From Lachnospiraceae bacterium (lineage in GTDB: Bacteria > Bacillota > Clostridia > Lachnospirales > Lachnospiraceae), in contig JAFQVJ010000044.1 in NCBI GenBank assembly GCA_017408025.1, positions 1 through 64,000 on the forward strand: a DNA stretch of 64,000 nt. The letters are read 5' to 3'. A program made the position numbers and the translations under genes. Below, one piece after another: positions 27,088 through 36,792 of this stretch (its first letter is position 1; the number at the start of each line of letters is the position of its first letter). The notes beneath the pieces are model-generated. The model did not search any database. It was not told where the DNA came from and saw only the letters and a list, made by a program, of their open reading frames with translations.

Positions 27088-28308
27088 CTAAACAAGTACA
27101 ATCTTTTTAAATGACTTCTTACCCTTCTTAAGAAGCACACCTGCTTTTAACTGTTCCTCTGTAAGAACCGCCTTAACATCTGTAACCTTCTCACCGTCAG
27201 CAGTTACACCGCCCTGCTCGATTGCTCTTCTGCCCTCTCCACGCGAAGCAACCATCTCTGCCTTAACAAGTGCCGAAATAACATCCACAGTTCCATCTGT
27301 AAGGTCTGTTGCTGTTATCTCAACTGTTGGCGCATTGTCACCATTGCCTGCTCCAAAAAGTGAACGTGCCTGCTCCTGTACCTGATTAGCATCCTCCTCG
27401 CCATGTACAAGCTTTGTAAGCTCATATGCAAGAATCTCCTTAGCCTTATTTAACTGACTGCCTTCCCAGCTGTCCATCTCATTAATCTGCTCTAACGGAA
27501 GGAATGTAAGCATTCTGATGCACTTAAGAACGTCTGCATCTGCAACGTTTCTCCAGTACTGGTAAAACTCGTATGGTGTAGTTTTATTTCTGTCAAGCCA
27601 TACTGCACCTGACTGTGTCTTACCCATCTTCTTACCCTCTGAATTGAGAAGAAGTGTAATAGTCATAGCATGTGCATCCTTGCCAAGCTTTCTTCTGATA
27701 AGCTCTGTACCACCAAGCATATTGCTCCACTGGTCATCTCCACCAAACTGCATGTTACAGCCGTACTTCTGGAATAGCATATAGAAATCGTAGCTCTGCA
27801 TAATCATGTAGTTGAACTCAAGGAAGCTTAAGCCCTTCTCCATACGCTGCTTGTAGCACTCTGCCGCAAGCATTCTGTTTACAGAGAAATGAGGTCCAAC
27901 CTCTCTGAGTACATCAATATAATTAAGGTCCATAATCCAGTCTGCATTATTAACAAGAATAGCCTTATCCTCTGAGAAATCAATAAATCTACTCATCTGC
28001 TTTTTGAAGCACTCTACATTATGATTGATTGTCTCATTTGTCATCATCTGACGCATATCACTTCTGCCTGATGGGTCACCAATCTGTGCTGTACCGCCAC
28101 CAATAAGAACGATAGGCTTATTTCCCGCCATCTGAAGTCTCTTCATAAGGCAAAGTGCCATAAAATGACCTACATGTAAGCTGTCTGCTGTAGGGTCAAA
28201 GCCAATGTAAAATGTAGCTTTTCCCTCATTTACCATCTTTCTGATTTCTTCTTCATTTGTTACCTGAGCGATAAGACCACGCTCGATAAGTTCTTCATAG
28301 ATTCCCAT
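27088..28308 (-). CDS. tyrS: Tyrosyl-tRNA synthetase
   Basis: 406 aa, family length. Charges tRNA-Tyr. Class I signatures: HVGHFMALC (HIGH motif) near residue 45 and KKMGKTQSG (KMSKS motif) near 230. An S4-type RNA-binding domain forms the C-terminus (VASRGEGRRAIEQGGVTADG). The GGAG site and ATG at 28308 are clear. It is preceded by a complete T-box leader (28494-28880), so it should be induced when uncharged tRNA-Tyr accumulates. Confidence 0.97.
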   Translation of the reverse strand: MGIYEELIERGLIAQVTNEEEIRKMVNEGKATFYIGFDPTADSLHVGHFMALCLMKRLQMAGNKPIVLIGGGTAQIGDPSGRSDMRQMMTNETINHNVECFKKQMSRFIDFSEDKAILVNNADWIMDLNYIDVLREVGPHFSVNRMLAAECYKQRMEKGLSFLEFNYMIMQSYDFYMLFQKYGCNMQFGGDDQWSNMLGGTELIRRKLGKDAHAMTITLLLNSEGKKMGKTQSGAVWLDRNKTTPYEFYQYWRNVADADVLKCIRMLTFLPLEQINEMDSWEGSQLNKAKEILAYELTKLVHGEEDANQVQEQARSLFGAGNGDNAPTVEITATDLTDGTVDVISALVKAEMVASRGEGRRAIEQGGVTADGEKVTDVKAVLTEEQLKAGVLLKKGKKSFKKIVLV

Positions 28309-28387
28309 GATTAAATTCTCCTTTTATATCTATTTTTTGCATCCAAGAGATATACTTTATATAAATTACAGTTATTTGGCAACTGCA

Positions 28388-28491
28388 CAGTCAGCTTTAG
28401 CTGACATCCTTCTCTTCCTATTCGCCGTAGTGCGATCCTTAGTGGAGCGTTTTTTGTTTAATAGGGAAGTTTGAAGAACTTTCCTATTAAA
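28388..28491 (+). repeat. Composite intergenic repeat, copy C
   Basis: A degraded first module (CAGTCAGCTTTAGCTGACAT), then GTGCGATCCTTAGTGGAGCG, then the hairpin TTTAATAGGGAAGTT / AACTTTCCTATTAA (28457-28491). It lies between the T-box terminator and tyrS, so it is part of the tyrS mRNA leader. Confidence 0.65.
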
Positions 28492-28493
28492 TA

Positions 28494-28880
28494 AAAAGCT
28501 CATCCCTTAGATAAACTAAAGGACGAGCCATAAAACCCGTGTTACCACCTTAATTCACACGATACTCACATATCATGCCTTAGCAGGTACTGACCATGTG
28601 TACTTCACACATTTATCAAGACCCTGACATTATAACGGTTGCCCTCCGTCACAGCCTACTTGGTATATATACTGAACATTCCGACATATCCTTTCGGTGT
28701 GAAGCTCATGGATGTATTCGCATCTAATTAAAGTTATATCACAACTTCAATTAAAATAAATCCCAGTCATAAAATGACAGTGATTATCTAAGTATCACCT
28801 GCGCCTCTCATCAACCAGCTACTTTCTGTAGGTCTTCCTTAGAACTACTTGTTCCAATCATCGCTTTTTTTATTAACATA
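28494..28880 (-). promoter_or_regulatory. T-box riboswitch upstream of tyrS
   Basis: Minus strand carries the T-box core AGGTGGTAACACGGG (28535-28551) followed by the terminator GCTCGTCCTT / AAGGGATGAGC plus a U-run (about 28494-28527). Upstream, about 300 nt contain the GGTTGATGAGAGG region expected of stem I. A TAC in a GCGAATACATC context (plus 28714-28716) is the candidate tyrosine specifier. The antiterminator forms when uncharged tRNA-Tyr pairs with the T-box bulge. Confidence 0.88.
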
Positions 28881-28885
28881 TGGCT

Positions 28886-28913
28886 AGTATAACATTTTAA
28901 TAAATTGTGTCAA
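28886..28913 (-). promoter_or_regulatory. Promoter of the tyrS T-box leader
   Basis: TTGACA (28913-28908) and TATACT (28891-28886) with 16-bp spacing; start near 28879 coincides with the leader 5' end. Confidence 0.8.
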
Positions 28914-28941
28914 GAGGCTTTTTTCATTTGTCTTATTTACA

Positions 28942-28979
28942 AATCAACCACCCCCTGTATAAAGGTGGTGGTTGATTTC
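28942..28979 (-). terminator. Terminator of the ABC exporter operon
   Basis: AAATCAACCACC and GGTGGTTGATTT arms just beyond the permease stop at 28993. Confidence 0.75.
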
Positions 28980-28992
28980 GGTCTAACGAGAG

Positions 28993-31488
28993 TTACTCCA
29001 CAGCCTTTAGTGACTCCGCCATATGTATTTTCCCAATCTGTCTCTTCATAAATATATTTACTATAAGTGCAAAAATCAGAGTGCCTATAAGTGCATATAC
29101 ATAGCTTAATGACTTAATTTCCACCATAAACATAATCAAATCAATCTGTATCATGCTCATAACAACTCTATGGAACAAAATACCCAGTGGTAAACCAACA
29201 AATCCTGCCAATACAGACAAAACTACATTTTCTGTTAAGACATAGCTCTCGGTCTCCTTGGTGCGGAAGCCGAGCACTTCAACCGTAGCCACTTCACGGC
29301 TTCTCTCAGCAAGATTAATGTTGGTAAGATTGTAGATTACTATAAATGCCAACGCCCCTGAAAACAGTACAACCATAAGCACTATATAATCAAGACATGA
29401 AAGTGCACTATCCACAACCGCCCTCGTCACATTGAGCTGTCCTACACTAGCTATTCCATTTATCTCATTTACATTCTTTGCCACATCCTCAGCATCACCA
29501 CTGCTGCCTATAAGCACTGTATTCTCCGACCATTCACCAAATGACTCCTCGTAAGTTTCAGGAGAAAGCATTACATAGCTGTATATATAATTTTCAAATA
29601 CACCCGCAACCCTAAGCTCTGCCCTGTTCATTTCAGCATCCTGTATCACCACCATATCTCCTGCATACAGAGACAGCTTCTCCGACAGCTTTGCACTAAT
29701 AAGCACCTCTCCCTTATTAGGATAAGCCAGCGTTTCTTCTTCACTTCGCAAATCCCAAAAGTCAGCAAGCTTCTCCGTATCATCAAAGCACATCATATGT
29801 ACAGAATCAAATATTTCGCCATGTCCCAATACATCTACATATTGAGTCGAGCAAAATATATATCCCTCTACCCCTTCTATATCATCAAGTCCGCCACTTA
29901 TATTATCCTGCATACCATCTGTAAACGACGCCTCCAAATCATATTTCTGAATATGGTCATACTGTATATCATCAACATAAAACATAGAATCCGCAACGCC
30001 AAAAGCTGTAACCAGTAAGCCGGTACAACAGCTTATGCCCACTATCATCAATATAAGCTTTCTCTTATACCTAAACATATTCCTAAGTGTAATCTTCTGT
30101 AAAAATGACAATCTTTTCCATATAACCGAAAGTCGTTCAAGGAGTATACGTTTTCCGTTTTTTGCAGCTCGTGGTCTTATAAGCTTAGCCGGTACACTAA
30201 AGAGTTCTTTACGGCATGAAAGATATGCACTGCCTAAAATACCAATCAGTGAGACAAGCAATGTAATAGCTGCCAGTTTAGGACTAAACAGATATGTCAA
30301 TGGTGCAAAATCATACAACGAATTATATGCGAACCAGAATATTTTCGGTATACCCCATGTACATATAAAGAATCCCACAGTCCAGCCTATGATGGTTGCA
30401 CTGCCTGCATACAGCAGATACTTAAGCACTATTTTTCCATTGCTAAAGCCCATAGCCTTGAGTACACCTATCTGGGTACGTTCCTCGTCAACCATTCTGG
30501 TCGTGGTAGTCATACATACAAGCATGGCAATCATTATAAAAAATATTGGGAATATGTTCGCTATTCCACTGACAATGGCTGTATCATTTTTAAAGCTCGC
30601 ATAACCTACATTTTCATTTCTCGTAAGTACATACGTTTCAGCTTCAAACACACCATATTGCCCAGCCAGCTCTTCCTTTGTTATGCCTAATGCCCCAGCG
30701 ACATCATCAGATATTCCATTGTCCTTCAGTATCTCTTCATATCTTTCAACAGCTCTCGACTCAAGAAGTGCTGTCACATCAGCCTCATACTTATCTATCA
30801 GTTCTTCGTATTCATCGCTGTATATATATGCGGTTTCCTCTAAAGTTATATTTAATTCGGTATATATATCACCTGTAAATGCTTCCCTTGTAACATATAT
30901 AAAGCCGCTAAGTGAGCCACTTCCAACCGTTGTTGTTCCTCGTTCAAAGCCAAGATAATGTGGTGACTCTGCTATACCCACTATGGTAAATTCAGTATTG
31001 TTAAGCTGTTTATCTATATCTTCACCGTTTTCCGTTGCCAGCTTTACCACTGTTCCTATATCTTCCTCAGTATATTTATCTGCATCTGCCAGGCACTCGT
31101 TTTCATGCTCTGGCATCCTTCCTGCTGTCAACGATACAAGATTAATATACTCTGGTATGGACATCAGCTTAAACTCCTTGTTCGCCTCCTCATACTCTAT
31201 GATAGCATCGACACTCATCATACCTTCCGCATATTCAACTCCTTCCATATCAGAAAATGCTGACACATCTTCTTTAGAAAAGCCCAAGGTCGATAATAGT
31301 CTGAAATCATAAAAATTCTGCTCCGCCAGATATTTATCTCCTGTATTTACCATTGCATCCTTTGTCAACTTGAGACCTGCAAAGAAGCCTGCACTAAGTG
31401 CCACTATAAGCAGTAATGCCATATATCTTCCCAGAGATTTCTTTATACTTCTCCAAGTCATTTTTATAATAGATGTTTTCATAAGCAT
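28993..31488 (-). CDS. ABC transporter permease, FtsX/MacB type
   Basis: About 831 aa. One N-terminal helix, a large extracytoplasmic domain, then two FtsX-like blocks of three to four helices (about 300-440 and 700-825), with a second extracytoplasmic domain between. VDEERTQIGVLKAMGFSNGKI and RSREVATVEVLGFRTKE are the cytoplasmic coupling loops of the FtsX superfamily. Members export peptides or lipoproteins, or sense antimicrobial peptides. The ATG chosen overlaps the stop of the ATPase gene (TAATG); a GTG two codons earlier and an ATG two codons later are alternatives. With 31488-32195 it makes a two-gene exporter. Confidence 0.9.
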   Translation of the reverse strand: MLMKTSIIKMTWRSIKKSLGRYMALLLIVALSAGFFAGLKLTKDAMVNTGDKYLAEQNFYDFRLLSTLGFSKEDVSAFSDMEGVEYAEGMMSVDAIIEYEEANKEFKLMSIPEYINLVSLTAGRMPEHENECLADADKYTEEDIGTVVKLATENGEDIDKQLNNTEFTIVGIAESPHYLGFERGTTTVGSGSLSGFIYVTREAFTGDIYTELNITLEETAYIYSDEYEELIDKYEADVTALLESRAVERYEEILKDNGISDDVAGALGITKEELAGQYGVFEAETYVLTRNENVGYASFKNDTAIVSGIANIFPIFFIMIAMLVCMTTTTRMVDEERTQIGVLKAMGFSNGKIVLKYLLYAGSATIIGWTVGFFICTWGIPKIFWFAYNSLYDFAPLTYLFSPKLAAITLLVSLIGILGSAYLSCRKELFSVPAKLIRPRAAKNGKRILLERLSVIWKRLSFLQKITLRNMFRYKRKLILMIVGISCCTGLLVTAFGVADSMFYVDDIQYDHIQKYDLEASFTDGMQDNISGGLDDIEGVEGYIFCSTQYVDVLGHGEIFDSVHMMCFDDTEKLADFWDLRSEEETLAYPNKGEVLISAKLSEKLSLYAGDMVVIQDAEMNRAELRVAGVFENYIYSYVMLSPETYEESFGEWSENTVLIGSSGDAEDVAKNVNEINGIASVGQLNVTRAVVDSALSCLDYIVLMVVLFSGALAFIVIYNLTNINLAERSREVATVEVLGFRTKETESYVLTENVVLSVLAGFVGLPLGILFHRVVMSMIQIDLIMFMVEIKSLSYVYALIGTLIFALIVNIFMKRQIGKIHMAESLKAVE

Positions 31489-32195
31489 TACCACTCAATC
31501 TCGTCAATAGGTATGACGTTGTTATTCAATTCATTTGACAAAATCTTTCCACTCTTTATCTTAATAATACGATCTGCCATAGGTGCGATGGCCTGATTGT
31601 GGGTAATGATGATAACCGTGGTTCCTCTCTCCCTGCTTAAGTCATATAACAGCTTAAGCACCGCCTTACCTGTAACATAATCGAGAGCTCCTGTAGGCTC
31701 ATCACAAAGAAGAAGTCTTGGATTTTTCGCCAAAGCACGGGCTATGGCAACCCTTTGCTGTTCACCACCTGAGAGCTGTGCTGGAAAATTGTTTTCTCGC
31801 TCTGTAAGACCAACCATAGCCAGAGCCTCCTCAGCCGGAATAGGATTCTTACAAAGCTGTGCCGCTATCTCAACATTCTCTAGAGCTGTAAGATTTGGAA
31901 TCAGATTATAGAACTGAAACACAAAGCCCACATCATGTCGGCGATATTCTATAAGCTCCTTTTTACCAAATGCCGATATTTCCTTACCGTCAAATTCTAT
32001 CCTTCCACTTGTGACAGTATCCATGCCGCCAAGCATATTTAAAAGGGTAGTTTTTCCGGCTCCAGATGAACCCAGAAGAATACAGAATTCTCCCTTTTCT
32101 ATCTCAAAATCAACTCCTGCAAGAGCATTTATCTGCGCTTCACCACTGCCGTAGCTCTTTTTAACATCTTGAAATCTTATGTATCTTTCTGACAT
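31488..32195 (-). CDS. ABC transporter ATP-binding protein (LolD/MacB type)
   Basis: 235 aa. Walker [13 protein letters not shown], signature [16 protein letters not shown], Walker [13 protein letters not shown] and switch His in IIITHN are complete. The [17 protein letters not shown] segment is typical of MacB/LolD-class ATPases that partner FtsX-type permeases. AAGGAG precedes the ATG. It overlaps the permease start by one base, so the two are coupled. Confidence 0.95.
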   Translation of the reverse strand: MSERYIRFQDVKKSYGSGEAQINALAGVDFEIEKGEFCILLGSSGAGKTTLLNMLGGMDTVTSGRIEFDGKEISAFGKKELIEYRRHDVGFVFQFYNLIPNLTALENVEIAAQLCKNPIPAEEALAMVGLTERENNFPAQLSGGEQQRVAIARALAKNPRLLLCDEPTGALDYVTGKAVLKLLYDLSRERGTTVIIITHNQAIAPMADRIIKIKSGKILSNELNNNVIPIDEIEW

Positions 32196-32338
32196 TTTTA
32201 TCTCCTTAAATGTTGTATTTAGTATTGATTATATCATAATAATTCATAAAAGTTAAAGTTTTGCTAAGTCCATGATCAATTATATTCGAAAATACAAAAT
32301 GGCATGATGCATACCACATCATACCATTTAATATGTCA

Positions 32339-33733
32339 TTACAACTGTACAATTCCCTTATCATAAGCAAGGTACTTCTCGTTAATGTCAATAACCTTCT
32401 TCATAGCCTCCATACCCGGTGCTCCGATAGTCATTCTCTTCTCAACGCAAGTCTTAAGGCTGATTGCTTCATAGATATCCTCCTCAAATACAGGGCTGAT
32501 AGCCTTGTACTCTTCAAGAGTCATATCATCAAGAGCGATATCTTTCTCTATACAGAAGAGAACAAGCTGGCCTACGATACCGTGGGCATCTCTGAATGGA
32601 ACACCCTTTCCCACAAGATAATCAGCTGCATCTGTAGCGTTTGTAAAGCCATTCTTTGCGCTTGACTCCATATTATCTTTATTGAAGCTCATAGTGTCTA
32701 CCATACCTGTAAACAATGAGATACATCCCTTTGTAGTGTCGATTGCATCAAATGTCATCTCCTTGTCCTCCTGCATATCCTTGTTGTATGCAAGCGGAAG
32801 TCCCTTCATGGTTGTGAGTAGTGAAATAAGTGCACCATATACACGACCTGTCTTACCTCTTACAAGCTCTGCTATATCAGGGTTCTTCTTCTGTGGCATG
32901 ATGCTACTGCCTGTGCTGTACGCATCATCAAGCTCTACAAATCTATACTCATTACTATTCCAGATGATAATCTCCTCAGAAAATCTGCTTAAGTGCATCA
33001 TTATAGTCGACATTGCACTTAAAAACTCTATGAGATAATCTCTGTCCGATACAGAATCCATACTGTTAAGTGTTGGTCCCTCAAAACCCAAAAGTGATGC
33101 TGTCAAATCTCTGTCAAGTGGATATGTAGTTCCTGCTAGAGCACCTGAGCCTATCGGACAATAATTCATTCTCCTGTATATATCATTCAAACGGTCTCTG
33201 TCTCTCTTAAACATCTCAAAATATGCACCTACATGATGTGCAAGTGTAACAGGCTGTGCCTTTTGAAGATGTGTAAAGCCCGGCATATATGTATCTATAT
33301 TTTCTTTCATTATTCTATGGAGCACCTCTAAAAGCTTCTTTAAAAGGCTGTCAACCTCCACAACCTCATCTCTTGTGTAAAGCTTCATATCAAGAGCAAC
33401 CTGATCATTTCTGCTTCTGCCAGTGTGAAGCTTCTTGCCCGGCTCACCTATTCTTTCGATAAGGTTAGCCTCAACGAATGAATGAATATCTTCACTTTCC
33501 TCTGTTATCTCCAGCTTGCCTGACTCAATGTCTGCAAGTATAGACTTCAAGCCTTCAATAATCTTCTTCATATCCTCAGAAGATATGATACCAACCGTTC
33601 CAAGCTGTGTCACATGAGCTATGCTTCCTTCAATATCCTGCTTGTAGAACTTCTGGTCAAATGATATTGATGCATTAAAATTATGTACTAACTGATTTTC
33701 TTCCTTTGTGAATCGTCCGCCCCAAAGCTTCAT
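32339..33733 (-). CDS. argH: Argininosuccinate lyase
   Basis: 464 aa. Splits argininosuccinate into arginine and fumarate, the last step of arginine synthesis. The superfamily signature [12 protein letters not shown] is intact, as are [15 protein letters not shown] and the HTGRSRNDQ substrate loop. GGAGG precedes the ATG. It stands alone here, whereas argG and argCJB lie 11-15 kb away in the window. No copy of the palindrome found at those promoters was noticed in its upstream region. Confidence 0.97.
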   Translation of the reverse strand: MKLWGGRFTKEENQLVHNFNASISFDQKFYKQDIEGSIAHVTQLGTVGIISSEDMKKIIEGLKSILADIESGKLEITEESEDIHSFVEANLIERIGEPGKKLHTGRSRNDQVALDMKLYTRDEVVEVDSLLKKLLEVLHRIMKENIDTYMPGFTHLQKAQPVTLAHHVGAYFEMFKRDRDRLNDIYRRMNYCPIGSGALAGTTYPLDRDLTASLLGFEGPTLNSMDSVSDRDYLIEFLSAMSTIMMHLSRFSEEIIIWNSNEYRFVELDDAYSTGSSIMPQKKNPDIAELVRGKTGRVYGALISLLTTMKGLPLAYNKDMQEDKEMTFDAIDTTKGCISLFTGMVDTMSFNKDNMESSAKNGFTNATDAADYLVGKGVPFRDAHGIVGQLVLFCIEKDIALDDMTLEEYKAISPVFEEDIYEAISLKTCVEKRMTIGAPGMEAMKKVIDINEKYLAYDKGIVQL

Positions 33734-33801
33734 GATTAAATCCTCCGTATCTGTTATTTATTTTTTATCTTCAAAACTGATTCCACTATCCTTTTCCTAA
33801 T

Positions 33802-33831
33802 AAAAGCCTTGGCTATAAAACCAAGGCTTTT
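33802..33831 (-). terminator. Terminator of the hydrogenase-like gene
   Basis: AAAAGCCTTGG and CCAAGGCTTTT, perfect arms with an 8-nt loop, T-runs on both strands. It lies between the hydrogenase-like gene (stop at 33907) and argH. Confidence 0.88.
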
Positions 33832-33906
33832 TAAGCTTTCTAGTTTACTTAAATTATAACAATAAAGAATAAATTGTCAATGATTATATTCTTATACTAT
33901 TATCAT

Positions 33907-35421
33907 TTACACCAAATACTGTCCTGTTCCTTCGTCTGGCAGTTTCTTCTCCGCCTCACCTTTGAACTTTTCAACAGCCTTTGCTGCCTGTGGTATAGCA
34001 ATATTTGTACCAGCACCTGCTATACAGCCACCCGGACAAGCCATTCCCTCGATAAGACATCCGTTGAGCTTGCCTGCCTTCGCCTGAAGAAGAACCTTCT
34101 TACATTCCGAAAGACTCTCTGCATGCTCGATATGTACCGGAGTACCCGGATAATCTCTCTCTATACATTCCTTGATAGCGTTTGCAACACCACCTGCCAC
34201 ACCGTAACCTCTGCCGGCTGAGGTTGCATCCTGCATCTGATCCATAGCCTGTATCTCTTCTAAAAGAATACCCTTTGCCTCAAACATACCTGTCAGCTCT
34301 TCAAATGTAATAACAAAATCTACATCTGAACGGACTGTCCTACGGCTGGCTTCAAGCTTCTTAGATGCACATGGTCCGATAAATACAACTGATGCATCAG
34401 GATGCTCTTTCTTGATAATACGAGCCGTAGCAACCATTGGTGTCAGTTCATTGCTTATTTTATCAATAGTCTCAGGGAATAAATGCTTTGCCATAACAGA
34501 CCACGATGGACAACAGGATGTAAGGGCAAATGTCTGATTACCACTTGCTACTTCCTTTACATAATGCTCCGCCTCTGCCATACATCCCATATCTGCACCG
34601 ATAGCTGTCTCGTATACATCTGCAAAGCCAAGCTCTTTAAGAGCTGTCTTGAACATATCTGCTGTCACTTTTGGTCCAAACTGACCTACGAAGGCGGGTG
34701 CAACCTGAGCTATAATTTTTCTTCCTGACTGCATAGCTCTTATAAGCTGGAATACTTGTGACTTATCTGCTATAGCTCCAAACGGACAGCTAACCATACA
34801 CTGACCACAGGATACGCACATATCATTATCTATGATAGCTCTGCCAATTCGGTCTGACTTAATAGCATTTATACCACATGCAGCCTTACATGGACGCTCC
34901 TTGTGACAAACTGCATCGTATGGACATACTGATTTACACTTACCACATTTTATACATTTTTCTTTATCAATTACTGAACGCCCCCTCACCATAGTGATAG
35001 CTCCCTTTGGACATACACTCTGACAAGGGTGAGCCACACAGCCCATACATGAATCGGTTATTTCATATTCATTTTCCGGACATGCATTACATGCAGATGG
35101 AATAACCTGCATAAGTGGTGGCTCATAATATTTTTCATCAATATTACTCTCCTCTAAGCCCTGTGTAAGATGTCCTGGACGCTCTCGATTCTCTGGTCTC
35201 AAACTCATACCCATGGCAAGACGGATACGCTCTCTTATGATAGAACGCTCACGGTATACATTCTCCCGGTACTGTGGCTCATCATAATCTATCATTTTAT
35301 ATGGCAATGCCTCCATATCATCCTTAAGATTCTCAGAGTTGTACGCCAAATTTGCAACTTCCTTAAAAACCTGTCGTCTGATTCTTCTTACTGGTGTATC
35401 AATGCCTCTCATGCTACTCAT
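33907..35421 (-). CDS. [FeFe]-hydrogenase-like protein with variant H-cluster motifs
   Basis: 504 aa if the ATG at 35421 (GAGGT upstream) is used; a GTG at 35439 adds six residues. The N-terminal 110 residues are charged and unrecognised. Next come ferredoxin-type clusters: CNACPENEYE/CMGCVAHPCQSVCP, CIKCGKCKSVCP and CVSCGQCMVSCP. The C-terminal H-cluster domain has TSCCPSW near 303, GPCASKKLEA near 351 in place of canonical MPCxxKxxE, and EGMACPGGCIAGAG near 455. All four H-cluster cysteines are present. The variant second motif fits the less studied group B monomeric enzymes. Role may be hydrogen evolution from ferredoxin or redox sensing. No maturase genes (hydEFG) are nearby. Confidence 0.82.
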   Translation of the reverse strand: MSSMRGIDTPVRRIRRQVFKEVANLAYNSENLKDDMEALPYKMIDYDEPQYRENVYRERSIIRERIRLAMGMSLRPENRERPGHLTQGLEESNIDEKYYEPPLMQVIPSACNACPENEYEITDSCMGCVAHPCQSVCPKGAITMVRGRSVIDKEKCIKCGKCKSVCPYDAVCHKERPCKAACGINAIKSDRIGRAIIDNDMCVSCGQCMVSCPFGAIADKSQVFQLIRAMQSGRKIIAQVAPAFVGQFGPKVTADMFKTALKELGFADVYETAIGADMGCMAEAEHYVKEVASGNQTFALTSCCPSWSVMAKHLFPETIDKISNELTPMVATARIIKKEHPDASVVFIGPCASKKLEASRRTVRSDVDFVITFEELTGMFEAKGILLEEIQAMDQMQDATSAGRGYGVAGGVANAIKECIERDYPGTPVHIEHAESLSECKKVLLQAKAGKLNGCLIEGMACPGGCIAGAGTNIAIPQAAKAVEKFKGEAEKKLPDEGTGQYLV

Positions 35422-35607
35422 ACCAATTCCATACCTCACTTGCTGTATATTGAATGTTAATTTTCTAACAATCCTTAACCTACTTTTACATATATATTAA
35501 ACCCTATATGTTCTATAAAAGCAAGTACAAATTATGATATAATACATTTTCATGCTCAATGACAAAGCCATTCTGTCAATGGTATATTTGGATTATAAAA
35601 AAGAATG

Positions 35608-35669
35608 TGCGATCCTTTTGCGGAGCGTTTTTTGTTTAATAGGGAAGTTTGAAGAAATTTCCTGTTAAA
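35608..35669 (+). repeat. Composite intergenic repeat, partial copy D
   Basis: GTGCGATCCTTTTGCGGAGCG then a hairpin region TTTAATAGGGAAGTT with a mismatched second arm AAATTTCCTGTTAAA. Nearly identical to copy C across the middle module. Confidence 0.65.
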
Positions 35670-35675
35670 TAAGAA

Positions 35676-35713
35676 AGTGCATTGATATGCCTTCCCAAAC
35701 ATATCAATGCACT
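35676..35713 (-). terminator. Terminator of mscS-family gene
   Basis: Fourteen-base perfect arms AGTGCATTGATATG and CATATCAATGCACT, with TTTCTTATTT after the hairpin on the minus strand. Confidence 0.8.
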
Positions 35714-35892
35714 CTCCTTCTTACCGAAAATCGGCTCCTAAATATAGAATATCCTGCGTCAAGCATTTCACGCTCCTCAACGCAGGATAATCATAGCATA
35801 CGCATATTTCATTTTCTCCCCCCTTTTGGGGTGGGATTTAGGATTAAACAACAATATTCTTGTTAAATCGCAGCATCTGCTTTAATACTAGT

Positions 35893-36756
35893 TTATTTCG
35901 TAATATGAACCTGTAACTGATTAAATGGAATCTCAACACCATTTTCATCAAGACTCTTCTTTACATTTTCCATCAGACGTGAATATACGCCCCAGTAATC
36001 TTCTGTCTTACACCACACGCGAAGAGCAATAGTCACTTGACTAGCAGCAAGTTCTGTAACCACTACTGCAATATCCTTGTCTTTAAGAACTGCTTCATCC
36101 TTATTAGCTTCTGCAAGCATAAGCTGTTTTGCTTTCTCAATATCATCTGCATAGCCAATACCAAATGAAAGATCAACTCTTCTCTGGTCGAACTCTGTAA
36201 CATTTGTAATAGCCGAGTTTGACAATGAACCATTAGGAATTGAGATTGCCTTGTTGTCTGTTGTAATAAGTTTCGTGTAAAACAGGTCTATTCTGTCTAC
36301 TGTTCCCTCTCTACCCGTTCCATTGTCTATGATATAATCACCCACTCTAAATGGCTTAAGCAGAAGAATCAGTACACCACCTGCAAAGTTTGAGAGACTT
36401 CCTTGGAGCGCAAGACCCACTGTCACACCTAATGTACCCAGAACAGCTATGAAGGATGCTGTATCGATGCCTACCTTATCACATACAATAATAACAAGTA
36501 CAACATACAATACAATTTTTAACAAAGATGCAAGAAACTTCTGAATACTAAGCTCTATCTTTGCCTTCTCGAAAAACTTCTTACAAAGCTTCAGGATATA
36601 CTTAATAATGAATTTTCCTACAATTAGTAGTACAATAGCAATTACTACATTTACCAAAAAATCAAACACCTTCGGAACATATCCTTCAACTGTTTCCAAA
36701 AGCTTATTTGCTTCCTCAACAGCTGATGTGGACATTAAAAAGTCAACTGTATTCAT
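35893..36756 (-). CDS. Small-conductance mechanosensitive channel, MscS family
   Basis: 287 aa. Three membrane helices (about 30-55, 75-98 and 102-130); the third is rich in Gly and Ala (ALQGSLSNFAGGVLILLLKPF) as in the MscS pore helix. A beta domain (FRVGDYI, GTVDRIDLFYTKL) and an alpha-beta domain follow. Opens on membrane tension to release solutes under hypo-osmotic shock. GGAGG precedes the ATG. It starts 36 bp after the stop of glgB on the same strand, so the two may share a transcript. Confidence 0.93.
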   Translation of the reverse strand: MNTVDFLMSTSAVEEANKLLETVEGYVPKVFDFLVNVVIAIVLLIVGKFIIKYILKLCKKFFEKAKIELSIQKFLASLLKIVLYVVLVIIVCDKVGIDTASFIAVLGTLGVTVGLALQGSLSNFAGGVLILLLKPFRVGDYIIDNGTGREGTVDRIDLFYTKLITTDNKAISIPNGSLSNSAITNVTEFDQRRVDLSFGIGYADDIEKAKQLMLAEANKDEAVLKDKDIAVVVTELAASQVTIALRVWCKTEDYWGVYSRLMENVKKSLDENGVEIPFNQLQVHITK

Positions 36757-36792
36757 CGGTTCCTCCTTAACACTTAGTTACACTTCCATGAA

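Larger units (their letters stand above)
35440..35892. other. Gene-free interval between the hydrogenase-like gene and mscS
   Basis: No gene. It holds repeat copy D (35608-35669), the mscS terminator (35676-35713) and a second inverted repeat, TATCCTGCGT / ACGCAGGATA, at 35750-35759 and 35780-35789. Confidence 0.6.

Noticed and set aside
26907-27140. 77-codon frame on the minus strand after tyrS
   Set aside because: Overlaps the tyrS 3' end in another frame, with no ribosome site and low-complexity hydrophobic content.
32196-32338. Extra gene between the ABC ATPase and argH
   Set aside because: Only a 61-codon frame overlapping argH in another phase, with no ribosome site.
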